Origin: Hondaea fermentalgiana
Taxonomy: Eukaryota > Sar > Bigyra > Thraustochytrida > Thraustochytriidae
Direction of reading: 5' to 3'
Assembly (NCBI GenBank): GCA_014084085.1
Contig: NPFB01000118.1
Coordinates: 1 to 34,738 of the forward strand
Length of the DNA: 34,738 bases
This document shows positions 17,242-27,200 of this stretch, piece after piece. The notes under the pieces were generated by a model. That model did not search any database. It was not told the DNA's origin and worked only from the letters and a program-made list of their open reading frames with translations. Both the position numbers and the translations under genes were made by a program. The stretch's first letter is position 1, and each line of letters starts with the position of its first letter.

Positions 17242-17439
17242 GTTGCTGACAGAAAAAGTGCTGTAGCGAGAGCGCGACAGGAGCGCTCTCGTTGCTGTCA
17301 ACTCGCTTGCACCGTTCTCCATGGGCGATGCGCGATGCCAGTTGCTGACAGGAAAAGTGCTGTAGCGAGAGCGCGACAGGAGCGCTCTCGTTGCTGTCAA
17401 CTCGCTTGCACCGTTCTCTATGGGCGATGCGCGATGCCA
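17242..17439. repeat. 99-bp tandem duplication with internal stem-loop
   Basis: Two nearly identical 99-base units (17242-17340 and 17341-17439) beginning GTTGCTGACAG. I see only two substitutions between them. Each contains CGAGAGCGC, a 7-base loop and GCGCTCTCG, a perfect 9-bp stem. The period is a multiple of three, so ORFs through it show a repeated 33-residue block. That is a by-product of the period and gives no evidence of coding. Confidence 0.92.
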
Positions 17440-18294
17440 GGGTCCTCCTCCTCGACAAGACCAACTTCCAAGCCCGCCTTCCCGCGGCTCGGGCGCGCGC
17501 GTGCAGCCTGCTGCTGGCAGTGGCAGGTGAACAGGATCTCTGCGCGGCGCGTTGGTCGCTTGCCGCGCGTCCTGAGACTGCAAATCATGATACTGCGCGC
17601 GTCTTGCCTTCGCTTGAAAGTGTGCGCTCTCCTACTTCTTTGTATTGACCACATATCGAAATGGAAGACGGGATCGCGGTCTCCGCAGCCGGGCTTACCG
17701 CGTTCGCTGCAGCCACGACAGACGACGGACGTCAGTCAGTCCTGATTGCGGTGGCTGAGGGATGAATTTTGACGGCTAGTGAGGCTTGGTCGGCACGCGA
17801 CAACCTGAAGACGCTTGATTGAGAGGGTGACGAGAACTTGAGGCCCTACCTTGACGACTGTGCCCTCTAGCTCTTGCACGGACCGGTTTTCATAATTCTT
17901 GCAAAGAGCTCTGACTGCGAGGACATCGCACGGGTTGGAAGTCTTTGCGTCCTCCGCGTCGAGGGCGCTGTCGCTAAAAAAGCTGCAGATACCCAAGGCA
18001 GCATTTGTGATCAAGGCACGCCCCGATGCACCAGCCGCTCGCTCATCCGCGGTCGAGGAGTGACACTTTCTTCTGAAACTTTGCTCACCCGCTTGCTGCG
18101 CATGTTAAAGTGCCTTTTTGTCCCATTTATACGCCATGAAATGTTGAGGCGCTCTGCCTTTTTGCGAATGGTTTGTCCAGGGTGAATAGCCTGAGTCGCA
18201 AACCCACAACGAGCAAACCCACAACGAGCAAACCTTTAAGCGCGGGCGAAACAAACTTGCAACGGAGCAGTAGAGCAAGTCGCTGATATCTGAT

Positions 18295-20055
18295 ATGGGC
18301 CAAGCTCACACGGTGCCCTTTGTGGCACCTGCGACCGGTCAAGGCGTTGACGAAGCGGCGGTGATTGCAAAGGCGCGGGCTGCTACGGATGTGGAAGGCG
18401 AGCTGAGCAGAATCTTGCGAGTTCCGGAGGTCTCGCTTCGTGAAGCTTCAGTGCGCGCCTATGCACTCCTGCTTGCGAAAAGACTTGGCGAGCAAGAAAC
18501 TGATGCTTCGAAGACTACGTCTCGGGGCACGAAGTGCAAGTCTTTCTGGGAGCCGCCTGCCATGAAATTCGCGAGGAGCTTTCTAATTGGCTTCATCGAA
18601 TCTTTGTGCGGCAACAAGGCCAACGCGAGAACGCATCTCGCAGAGGTGGAGGATCTTCTCGCTGGTGCGTTTAAAAATAATAGAGTATCGCGCTTCATGG
18701 AACGCGTGCTCAACATCGATTCCGAGGAGGCCTTTGAAAAGGTTTTCAATGACAGCAAGAAACGCGCAGCGAGCACCAAAGTTCTTTCCTCGCACGTCAC
18801 AGAGCTGAAGGAGATCATGACCTTGGCCCAGGCAACACTCAGACACAAGGGTGCAAGTCGTATCAGTCTGAGAGACCGTGAGGCGAAGTTAGCCAATGCG
18901 CTCACTTGCCTCCCATCGGGCTCCAAACTCACCCAAGATGCCCAAATCTTTCGTCTCCGTCTTTGCTGGCGATACTTGCAGACCGAGTCCATCGACAAAG
19001 CAGAGATTTACCATTATGGTCGACTTTGCCTTGACCTGCTGGAGGAGTGCACAGCGTATGAGGACATGAGTCATGAGTGGTCTTCCTCGGCTCGTGCTCC
19101 ACGTGCATCGTTTGAGCTCTGTAATGAGCTGAGCAATTCCATCTCAAGCACCTGTCTCGATATCGGGTTACTGCAGCAAGGCATCCGGCTCACGACCAAT
19201 GCCACTGTGCGCGCTCATCTCTGCCTCGTCACGACGCGCAAGTACAATCATCAACTTGTGCGTTTCCGTGCCTATAAGAAGTTCGCAAAAGCATCTGCTG
19301 CCGCCGAGCATGGCAAGAGGATTCTGCATGACGAGAGCCTTGACAAGGTTGGTCTGCGCGACGAGGCGAATGAACTTCAAAAGAGTATCGAGGAGGATCT
19401 TGCGTTTGTGCGAGCTCAACAACTCGTCTGGCAAGGCCGGCGTCTCCTCAACGAAGCGATCCATGACTCCGAGGATCTGGACGTTGAGCGTCTCTGGGAT
19501 GCTATTGACTTGTTCAATTCTGTGTCTGACGAGGTTCTGGAGGAGCACGCCAGGGCCTTAGGCGGTATTGCTCATGCATACCAGGCGCTTGGCTTGTTCG
19601 AGTGTGCCGTCAAGTATTCGAGCCAGTGCATCGCAACTTCCCTTGCGAGCTACCCCGTGAATCTGCGGCTGAGGTCGTGGTACAAGCGCTGTGAGCGGAT
19701 TTTGAAGGAGCGCGATCGCCGTAACGCCGCCGAGGCTCGCGAGGCAGAACGCAGACAAGCCGAGCTGGACGCCCCGATTCTGAAAGAGCTTGAGCCGGAG
19801 CTAAAAGCCATCAAAGAGGCTGCAGAGAAGTCGTGGGCCGATCTCATCGCGCACGTCTTCAAGGCGCACCCCGTACAAGGCCACACCGTGCCTACTGACC
19901 TATCCCCAGACAACCAGAGAAAGGCTTTGCTCAAGGCTCTCCTGGCGTATCATCCGGACAAGACCGAACGGAGCTCCTCACGAAAGGAAGTTCTTTTGCG
20001 CGGAAGAATCACTCGCCATCTGAACCACTTTTACAACAACTCGAAGGGTCTTTGA
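18295..20055 (+). CDS. Protein with C-terminal J domain and helical-repeat body
   Basis: 586 residues. The C-terminus carries a divergent J domain, the Hsp70-stimulating module. The helix KALLKALLAYHPDK bears the invariant His553-Pro554-Asp555, followed by a helix ITRHLNHFYNN, like the short auxilin-type J domains. Before it lies a charged coiled-coil segment (about 469-515). The middle of the protein is all-helical, and 400-465 (AIDLFNSV...AHAYQALGLFECAVKYSSQCI) looks like TPR repeats. The N-terminus MGQAHT has Gly2 and Thr6, which fits an N-myristoylation site, so membrane anchoring is possible. Inferred role: a co-chaperone recruiting Hsp70 to a specific client or membrane. I do not recognise an orthologue. 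The gene is intronless and convergent with the next gene. Confidence 0.75.
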   Translation: MGQAHTVPFVAPATGQGVDEAAVIAKARAATDVEGELSRILRVPEVSLREASVRAYALLLAKRLGEQETDASKTTSRGTKCKSFWEPPAMKFARSFLIGFIESLCGNKANARTHLAEVEDLLAGAFKNNRVSRFMERVLNIDSEEAFEKVFNDSKKRAASTKVLSSHVTELKEIMTLAQATLRHKGASRISLRDREAKLANALTCLPSGSKLTQDAQIFRLRLCWRYLQTESIDKAEIYHYGRLCLDLLEECTAYEDMSHEWSSSARAPRASFELCNELSNSISSTCLDIGLLQQGIRLTTNATVRAHLCLVTTRKYNHQLVRFRAYKKFAKASAAAEHGKRILHDESLDKVGLRDEANELQKSIEEDLAFVRAQQLVWQGRRLLNEAIHDSEDLDVERLWDAIDLFNSVSDEVLEEHARALGGIAHAYQALGLFECAVKYSSQCIATSLASYPVNLRLRSWYKRCERILKERDRRNAAEAREAERRQAELDAPILKELEPELKAIKEAAEKSWADLIAHVFKAHPVQGHTVPTDLSPDNQRKALLKALLAYHPDKTERSSSRKEVLLRGRITRHLNHFYNNSKGL

Positions 20056-20860
20056 AACTGCGTGGGCGAGGAGTCTCCGTCTACTTGTCTTGGTCGTCTT
20101 GCCTTGACTTAAAAATTCATGTATGGTCAGCAACCGAGAGCAGGTTCCCGCCGTCACAGGCTCTTCAGCTGCGAGAAAGGAGCATGGGAAGAACAATAAT
20201 TACATAAGAATTTCTACCATGTTCGTACGTTTTTTAATACGCTGGACAACATGACTAACACGTCTCAAGACTCTTCGCTGCGTCCCTCCGCAGCGCTGAC
20301 CAAAGAGAGATGCAGTCTACTGAACGACAATGGTGTTGACGATTCAGAATTGGAGAGATATGGGGCGAAACGTTTTAGGAGCTTGCTTGCTCTCTGAACC
20401 ACTTCCACCGCGCGTCGCGTACTCTCTTGCAAATCATACGTGCTGCAGGTGCAGATGTAAGTGCAAATGCAGAGCATTTTCGCGCGTGCTCGCTTGCAGA
20501 TTACGTACGCATGTCGCTCAAGCAGGCCGCATTTATCTCTGCAGACTCATCTGCTACATCAGCAGTTGCAGGTGCATCTGTAGCAACGTGGACAAGGTGC
20601 GCATTTGTTTTTGGCATCACAATCACTCAACAAAATTTTCAGATTTCTCATTTTGTTTTGTTGATGGATAGACGTCATCGCAAATGGGGAGCGACCGGGA
20701 GGCAAAAGACAAAAAGGAGAAGGAGAAAAGACAGGGAAGCGCTCAGGCGCCGCGCACGCGGACAGACCGATTGTCCCATCAACCATTCCATGCGTTCATC
20801 ACGAGGCACTTGGCCCCTCGTCAAATCATTCGTTCGTATGTTTCTTCAACCAGGTAGAAA
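20056..20860. other. Convergent intergenic region, no gene seen
   Basis: 805 bases between two 3' ends. Around 20440-20600 it is rich in GCA/TGC words (TGCAGGTGCA recurs at 20446 and 20565), giving spurious Cys/Arg- or Ala-rich frames on the plus strand. AT-rich pieces at 20110-20240 and 20620-20670 are candidate 3'-end regions for the two genes. I find nothing else supportable. Confidence 0.5.
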
Positions 20861-22273
20861 TTACACAGTCACCTGCGACAGCGTCTTCCTCACGTCGGCG
20901 ATGCAGCGCACCAGACGACGATCATTGCATTGCTCAAGCATGTTGAACTGACGCTCAAAGACTGCGACGGCATGGAGAATTGGGACGCGGGCCTCGGCAT
21001 GCGCTGCGAGAGCAGCGAGCGCGGCTACTGCCTGACGCTGGGCCTCCGCTCCCTTTACTGAAAAGTCGACGGCGGCAACCTTGGCGAGCGCGTCGGGGGC
21101 GCCGGCAGAGATAAAGTCCGCCACGCACGACTCCGCGGCGGCAAAGGCAGAGAGCGCGGCGCAGCAGAGACGCTGGACTTCGGCGTGCGTCGACGCGCTC
21201 AATCGGTCCACAAGGAGACCAACAATAGTTGGCGCGGCCTTGTGGAAGCGGGTGGCATCCTTTTGGGCCTCGCTTGCAACGAGGGCAAGACCCTGCACGT
21301 GCACGTCAACAAACGGCACGCTGCTCATCTCAACGATGGGCCGGTAAAGCTCCTCGTCAGACATGGAGATGGGCTCGAGGTCGTCCTCGTCGTCATCATC
21401 ATCAAAGTAGTCGAGCGCTCGCGGCGAGGCCGACGAGATCGACGAGCTGCGAGAGAGCGACAGGGGCGAGCCGGCGGCGCGTCCCATCGTCGAGGCCGAG
21501 GCGACCGGGTTGCGCGCATGCTGCGCGAGCGAGTCGCCGTCCGAGCGCGTGACAATGTCCGCGTCCAGCATGAGCCGCTGCAACTCAGTAAAGAGTTCGT
21601 AAAACGCCACCGCGCATCCGTTGAGTCGAACGAACTCCAACAGGTAGCGGTCCGAGCCGAGCTCAGGGCAGGCGTTGGCATGAATGACGAACTGCATGGC
21701 CTGCTTTGGCGCGCACGGGTAAACAACGCCCCGCCACTCGCAGGTAGCTTCAGTGTACTCGACGTCAACTTCCTTGATCTTGAGGTGGGTCGAGACCATG
21801 TCCTTGAGACCGCTCCATGCCTTGCGCACAAACAAGTGCGAGTGCATGAGGGGCACGCGGCCAAAGGCGCGCGGTTGCGGCTCGGTCGTCACACTGGGCA
21901 TGTTCACAAACATCTGCGCCTCGGAGGGCTGATCCAAATGTGCGACGCCGGTGGCGGCCATGTTGTGCTGGGAAGCCTCATTCATCACGCTCAGCGAACG
22001 GTAGACGTCCTTGTAGACGACTGCCTCTTGGTCGAGCAAATGGCTTCCGGTTCGGTACGGCATCGAGGACGAGTCCATGCTGAGGTTGGACAGACCGGCC
22101 GCCACAGAGGCGGTCTCGTTGCCGCTAATCATCTCGGCCTCGAGGAGCGAGTACAGTTCGTTCGAGCCATCGGCATCGGCGTTCTCCTCGTTCCTTGCCT
22201 CGCGTTCCTCCTGCGACTCCTCGCGCAGGTCCTCCGCGGCATCGCGGGTGAAATCATAGGGGAGACGGTCCAT
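20861..22273 (-). CDS. Protein with KA1-like region and ARM/HEAT-like repeats
   Basis: 470 residues, intronless. Residues 1-40 are strongly acidic and charged. Residues about 145-235 (FVRKAWSGLKDMVSTHLKIK through YLLEFVRLNGCAVAFYELFTELQRLM) have the pattern of a KA1 (kinase-associated 1) domain: strands followed by LEFVRLNGxxxxFYxLFxxL, a module known to bind acidic phospholipids. Unlike typical KA1 proteins, no kinase domain is present in the gene. A Ser-rich linker and an Asp-rich stretch (FDDDDDEDD, 290-298) follow. Residues about 320-465 are Ala/Leu-rich helices with armadillo- or HEAT-like spacing (CCAALSAFAAAESCVADFI, AVAALAALAAHAE). The domain calls come from pattern reading only. Function is unknown, possibly a membrane-associated scaffold. 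Confidence 0.72.
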   Translation of the reverse strand: MDRLPYDFTRDAAEDLREESQEEREARNEENADADGSNELYSLLEAEMISGNETASVAAGLSNLSMDSSSMPYRTGSHLLDQEAVVYKDVYRSLSVMNEASQHNMAATGVAHLDQPSEAQMFVNMPSVTTEPQPRAFGRVPLMHSHLFVRKAWSGLKDMVSTHLKIKEVDVEYTEATCEWRGVVYPCAPKQAMQFVIHANACPELGSDRYLLEFVRLNGCAVAFYELFTELQRLMLDADIVTRSDGDSLAQHARNPVASASTMGRAAGSPLSLSRSSSISSASPRALDYFDDDDDEDDLEPISMSDEELYRPIVEMSSVPFVDVHVQGLALVASEAQKDATRFHKAAPTIVGLLVDRLSASTHAEVQRLCCAALSAFAAAESCVADFISAGAPDALAKVAAVDFSVKGAEAQRQAVAALAALAAHAEARVPILHAVAVFERQFNMLEQCNDRRLVRCIADVRKTLSQVTV

Positions 22274-24232
22274 CGCGGAACTCTCCTGTTTCTTCTTGCT
22301 TCTTCTTCTTCTTCTCTTTCAATAACTCTCGACTCAGGTGGGCTGGGCTTTGCGGATCTGTTTTTATATTCGTTTGTGTGGGTTGGGTTGGGTTGGGATA
22401 ATTACACGACAATCTGGGGTCAATTTAGTTGCGAGTGGCAACAGCGATCGCAGCGTCGAAAATCATCTCTGCCAATTCCAATCTGTTCAGGTCACTACTA
22501 AGAAAAAGGAATTGTTCTCACCGTCGAGGTGATGAACTCTTCTACTCCCCAACCAGAAGCCTGTCGTGTTCCCGTGGCAACCAGTTGCCTCCTCAGCGTC
22601 AGTAAACCGTTCCGTGCACGTTCTAGCTTGGGGCGCGCCGGTCCCCAATGACTCTCCTCTCCTCTCCTCCCGACCCTGCTCTCCATCGCTCAGTTTTCCG
22701 CCCAACTCTCCCTTCCCCGCCGGTGCCGGCCACGACTCTCCGGAGTCCTTGTTGGCCGCCCCCTCCTCCGGCTTCTCCCCCTCCTCCTCTCCGACGGAGA
22801 CCAGCAAGTCCCCGACCGCCGTTCATTCGCCGGAGGCACGCGCAGGGAACCGGCGCGGCACGGATGGGGAAAGAAGGGAAAAACCCGCTCTTCGCGCTCG
22901 CTCTCGCGCTCTCTCGCGCGCGCTGTTCCTCGCGCTAGGCGCGCGTGCGGACGGATGGATACGCGCACGCATGCAAGACACTCACCAGAAGAAAAGAAGG
23001 CCGCCGCGGGGCCGGCAAGGAGGTCCGCGAAGGCGGAGAAGTCCGCGCAGACGAAGGCGGAGAACGGCGACGAGATGCCGCTGCTTGGTTTGAAACCACC
23101 GGGGATCGAACGACCCTCGCTCGCGCGCAGGCGGGCAGGCGCGGGCGCGACGGAGACCGACCGGCGGCGCGGGGAGCGGGACCGCGCGGGGCGCGCGAAC
23201 CGGGTAGCGCGGCGGAGGGAGCGGAGCGGAGCGAGCCCTGCAAGTCCGAGTCCGAGTCCGAGTCCAGTCCGCAAAGAGCCTGCTGAAGACGAGTTTTGGC
23301 TTTGGAGCGCGACGCCTGCAGCGCGCCCATTTTCCCAGAGGGGCGCAGTCAGCCGCCCCTGCCACCGAGACGTCCCCCCCTGCGCCCTCACAAGCCGCCC
23401 GGATTTTGCCGCAGTTTCTGCGCCGCCTCCAGCCCGTCTTACGCGATCGCTATAGGATACACTAGTACCTATATTGCCACTGGCGGTGTCCAGAGGACTG
23501 CAGGGATCCTGCTTGATTCCTCCCGAGTTCCGTGAGTCTCTGCCGGCGTAGCGCCCTATACAACAATCACGTCCGGGAGTGGTTTCTCCCGCATCCACTC
23601 CACCGCAGCCTGCACGTGCCAGGAGGACCTCCACTGACGACCACGGGGAGGAGGGGAGAGGGCCCAGGGGTCCCCGGCAGGTCAGAAAAGGAGAGGCGCG
23701 CGAAAGTTCCGGGGAACAACGCGGGAAGCGCGAGGGGTCGCCCGGCGTTCCTGGGCACACATGGGTTGCGCGGTCGCCCGACGAAGTCCCCGAGGGGGGC
23801 GCGCGTTGCGCAGTCCTTTCGTGGTGTGCACTGGGGTGCGTGGGGTGCGCGGGGATGGGGTGTGCGAGAAAGGGGTGCGCGGGGACGGGGTGTGTGGGCG
23901 CCGCGACACGACGAGTGGTTCTTGGGCGAGGCGAGCGAGAGAGGCTGGGACCACCCGCCCCGAGCTGCTGCGTCCAGCCAGACAGACCATACAGACAGAC
24001 AGACAGACCAGCCGGGCGCCGAGCGCAAGGCAGGAGCGAGAGGAAGAGTCGCGGCGCGGCTCGGCGCTGCGCTGTTCAAGACAGGCCACGACTGGCCACG
24101 ACAGACCACGACAGGACAAGAGCAAAGAGCACAGTCAACAAGTCTTGTTGAAAAGAAGCAAGCAGAGACGCGCAGGGACCAGACGGCCAGCAGAAGCAGC
24201 TCTCGCTCGCAGCCTACGTACGCTACGCCAAG
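22274..24232. promoter_or_regulatory. Divergent spacer upstream of the KA1-like gene and UTP20
   Basis: About 2 kb of GC-rich DNA holding the promoters of two divergent genes. Visible elements: GGGTT repeats at 22380-22397, (GAGTCC)n at about 23244-23268, a G-rich repeated motif at about 23825-23905 (GGGGTGYGCG-type), and (CAGA)n at about 23988-24010. A purine-rich tract reaches the UTP20 start. Many long Arg/Pro-rich frames overlap here on both strands, as expected from base composition. None shows a protein family or regular codon use, so no gene is called. Confidence 0.5.
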
Positions 24233-27200
24233 ATGCCCGAGCGGAGACACAAGTTCCGCAGACTCAAGGAGCGCGTGGCGAGCACCGATGTGAGCGTCGC
24301 GCGCAAGGTTCTGAGCGAGCACGACCTCGACCTCGACGGGTCCTCGTCCTCGTGGACCTTGGAGGCCCTCGAGACGGCGCGGAGCACCGATTTGACCGCT
24401 TCCTTCTCCGCCTTCTCCAAGGAAATCGACCCGTACATTCACAGTCTCCCGCTCATTCTGCACAACCTCACCCGCATCCTTGACGCCCTCGAGCGGACCC
24501 TCGGCGCCAGCGACACGAGCCAGGATGCCAAGCTGACACTGCTCAAGCTCGTACCCGTCATCGCCAAGGATGTCCGCGAGGAGCTTCTCCCGCACATCGA
24601 TCGCTTGCTCGACGCCGTCGTCGGCCAAATTGTCGAGGATGACCTTGATCTGTGCGCAGAAGCCTTCCGCGCCCTCGGCGGCCTCCTGACCGAGCTCGAC
24701 CTCGACCTCGACTCCCTTCGCGACTACATGGCACAGCTCCTCGGCCACCGCCGCGACTTTGTGCGCAAATTTGCTGCCGATGCCTTTGCACCCGTGCTCC
24801 GTCGACTGCCTCCAAAACAGCTCGCAAACCAGGTCAAGCGTGTTATTTGCCGGTTTGCTGCCGGCCCAGATGCTCCCTCGCGATACGAAAAGCAGCAAGA
24901 AGAAATTGTTGACGGTGCCGCGCAGCTCATGTTCGCCACCATCCGAAATGTTCAACGAAAACTCCATTCCCGCGCTCCGGAGGTCCTTGACGCTCTACTC
25001 TCGACCCTCTTTACTACCTCTGACGACGAAGTCTTGGCCCAGCGTAACGCTTGCGTTAAGCGCACGCTCGACCTCGTGCTGTACTATTCTGACAAAGAAA
25101 GCTGTCTCCCCGTATGGGAAGCCTTCAAGCGCGTCGCCGCCAATGTCGCTGCATCAGCCTCTATTTCCACATCGCCCGAAACAGACGATCAAGCCGCCAC
25201 TGCGCCAATCAGTGCCGGAAAGAAGAAAACGCCAACCAAGTCTGCCAAGAGGAAACGAGCCAAGGCCGCCGACGCTGAACCTGCAAAGGCAAAGGCGACT
25301 ACACCCAAGGGCAAGGCGAAAAAGCCAAAACGCTACGCGCCGGCAAACCTTGCCCGTTTCTGTGGCATCGTCACGGTTGCCATGCGCTTTAAACGGTATC
25401 GGTGCGCGCACCCAGACGTCGCAGCCGATGTCCTGGCTTCCCTTCTCGCCGCTCCAACCAAGTCGCTCTGGGATTTGCGCGATGACGAGCATCGTGTCGA
25501 TATTCTCGACGCTATGCTCGACCTTACACTCGTCATCGGGGATCGCGCCCCAACGGGGTCTGCTGCCCAGCGTATTCTCTTGCAGTACGCCTGCATTGCG
25601 GACCTACCTCGTCTTGTCGAGACGGCGGTCCGCTTCCCACACGCCGAGAACGCTCTCGAGCGCCTGACGCGCGACCTCGACAACCGCTTCGAGGCCACCG
25701 AGGAGAAAGAGACCATTGTACAGGTTGCAGCCATGGTGGCCAGCCCGGAACGCGATTGGCTCAAGGCCACGCCGAGTGGCATCCTCGTGTATTGTGCGGA
25801 GCATCTCCGCGAAGATCAAGACACAATTCGGGCGATGCAGCTTGCGGCCCCCGGCAAGGCCAATGATGTCATGGTCAAGGCTCTTGTTGAGTTTGTAAAG
25901 AGCGAAAGCGTCGATCCCGATGCGCGCAACCTCGCCATCGAGTTGCTCGCCCTTAATGCCGACTGGACCCGTAGTCGAGAACCGCGCCGCGATCTTCTTC
26001 AGCACATGCTTGGAAATTTGCATGAGGTCATCGCAGACCCGACCTCCTTGCTCACCTTTTCCAATCTGGTCGAGCTTGAATGCGACAACCTTAGCGATAC
26101 GCAAAAGCAGGCCGTCTTGGACCAGCATCGCACGCAGCTCATCAATAACCTCGCGCATCCTTCGCACAAGCTGCGCCTCGGCTCGATCAAGCTCCTTCGA
26201 GACCTCTGGCCGGAGGAGCAGTTTCTCACCCGCCCTGACGACGAGGTCGATGACGATACGCAGCAGCCTCGATGCGACATTCTTGACAAAATGGCCAAGC
26301 TTGAGGCCATGCCTGTCACCTTTGACAACGAGCGGTCTCGTCAACATGTCATGCTCGACCTTGAGCGCCTCGTTCGTCTTCAAAGAGTCCCGTCTAGCTT
26401 TCACGCTCCCATCGCCTCCTTTTACCTTGGTCAATTTAGCGTCAAGTACAGTCCACTTTGGAAGTGGGTGTCCAAGGCGATCTTGTCATTTGCCGAGGAT
26501 TCCGACCGCTTCCACAATGTCTTTTGGCCGTACCTGTGGATGCACATTCAGCGTCTTTCGTGCGACCGCGCTGATCACGAGTTCGAGATCGACTCGAACC
26601 CGGCGTCCAACTTTGGGTCGACCAGCACAATGCAAGTCTTCACGACGACCATGGAGGCATGTGTGCCCATTGCCAGCAAGCTCGAGTCGCACGCAATTGT
26701 GCTCGTGCCGCTCTTCTTTCGCTTCCTCAGAGACGAGTACTACACGGCCGAGGGCCGCGATGACCTCGATCAACCCGCGTCAGACGAGGCCGAAAACGCC
26801 TTTTTGGACGCGATGGACCCATCAGACGCCCCGCCTGCGGTCTCGCCGGGGACCTCCCGAGGCCTCACCACCGGCAAGCTCGTCGCCTGGCTCAGAGTGC
26901 TCTCCGCCTTTACAAAGTTCCGCCCGCACCCTCGCACGGACGTGTTGCGCTCTATTTTCGAGCGTCTTTTGCTCAAAATCGATACCCACGTCCAGGAGCT
27001 CTGTCTTCAAGGGCTTTGTCACATGCGTCTTCCCTGCATGCATGGCCATCAGGAGACCCTGGAGAAGCTCATCAAGGAGGACACCTTTCGCGACACCATT
27101 ACCATTTTCAAGATTCAGGAGATTGATCCGGCGCAGCGTCCGGGTCTCTTGCCCATTTTGTACCGTGTTCTCTTTGCTCGTCTCCTCATCCGTAAACGCA

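Larger units (their letters stand above)
16284..18294. other. 2-kb gene-poor region between CEP76 and the J-domain gene
   Basis: The two flanking genes diverge from here. It contains (CCGTG)-type repeats at about 16770-16790, the (AAGCC)11 array, a 99-bp tandem duplication, and a 15-bp duplication (18201-18230, unit AACCCACAACGAGCA) just upstream of the J-domain gene. Two minus-strand frames caught my eye. One is at 16399-16701, with a hydrophobic middle. The other is near 17822-17990 and ends at a donor-like AAG/GTAGGG. Neither resembles a known family, and I do not call them genes. Confidence 0.5.

Noticed and set aside
17242..17439. CRISPR-like repeat pair
   Set aside because: A head-to-tail duplication with no spacers, in eukaryotic DNA; it is a simple tandem repeat.
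17736..18014. 92-codon minus-strand ORF ending near a donor-like AAG/GTAGGG
   Set aside because: Could be an exon, but no matching acceptor, second exon or family could be found by eye.
20427..20951. 174-codon plus-strand ORF between the convergent genes
   Set aside because: Overlaps the 3' end of the KA1-like gene, has no domain, and depends on GCA-rich sequence.
22380..22397. GGGTT repeats resembling telomere DNA
   Set aside because: Only three and a half units, not a known telomere motif for the likely lineage, and located between two genes.
23088..23115. tRNA-like B-box (GTTCGATCC on the minus strand)
   Set aside because: The T stem does not pair, no A box is found at the right distance, and no cloverleaf can be drawn.
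23449..23475. Third copy of the loop core (TATAGGATA followed by CTAGTACCTATAT)
   Set aside because: Only a nine-base match to the AT-rich block; the second block is absent and no inverted repeat surrounds it.
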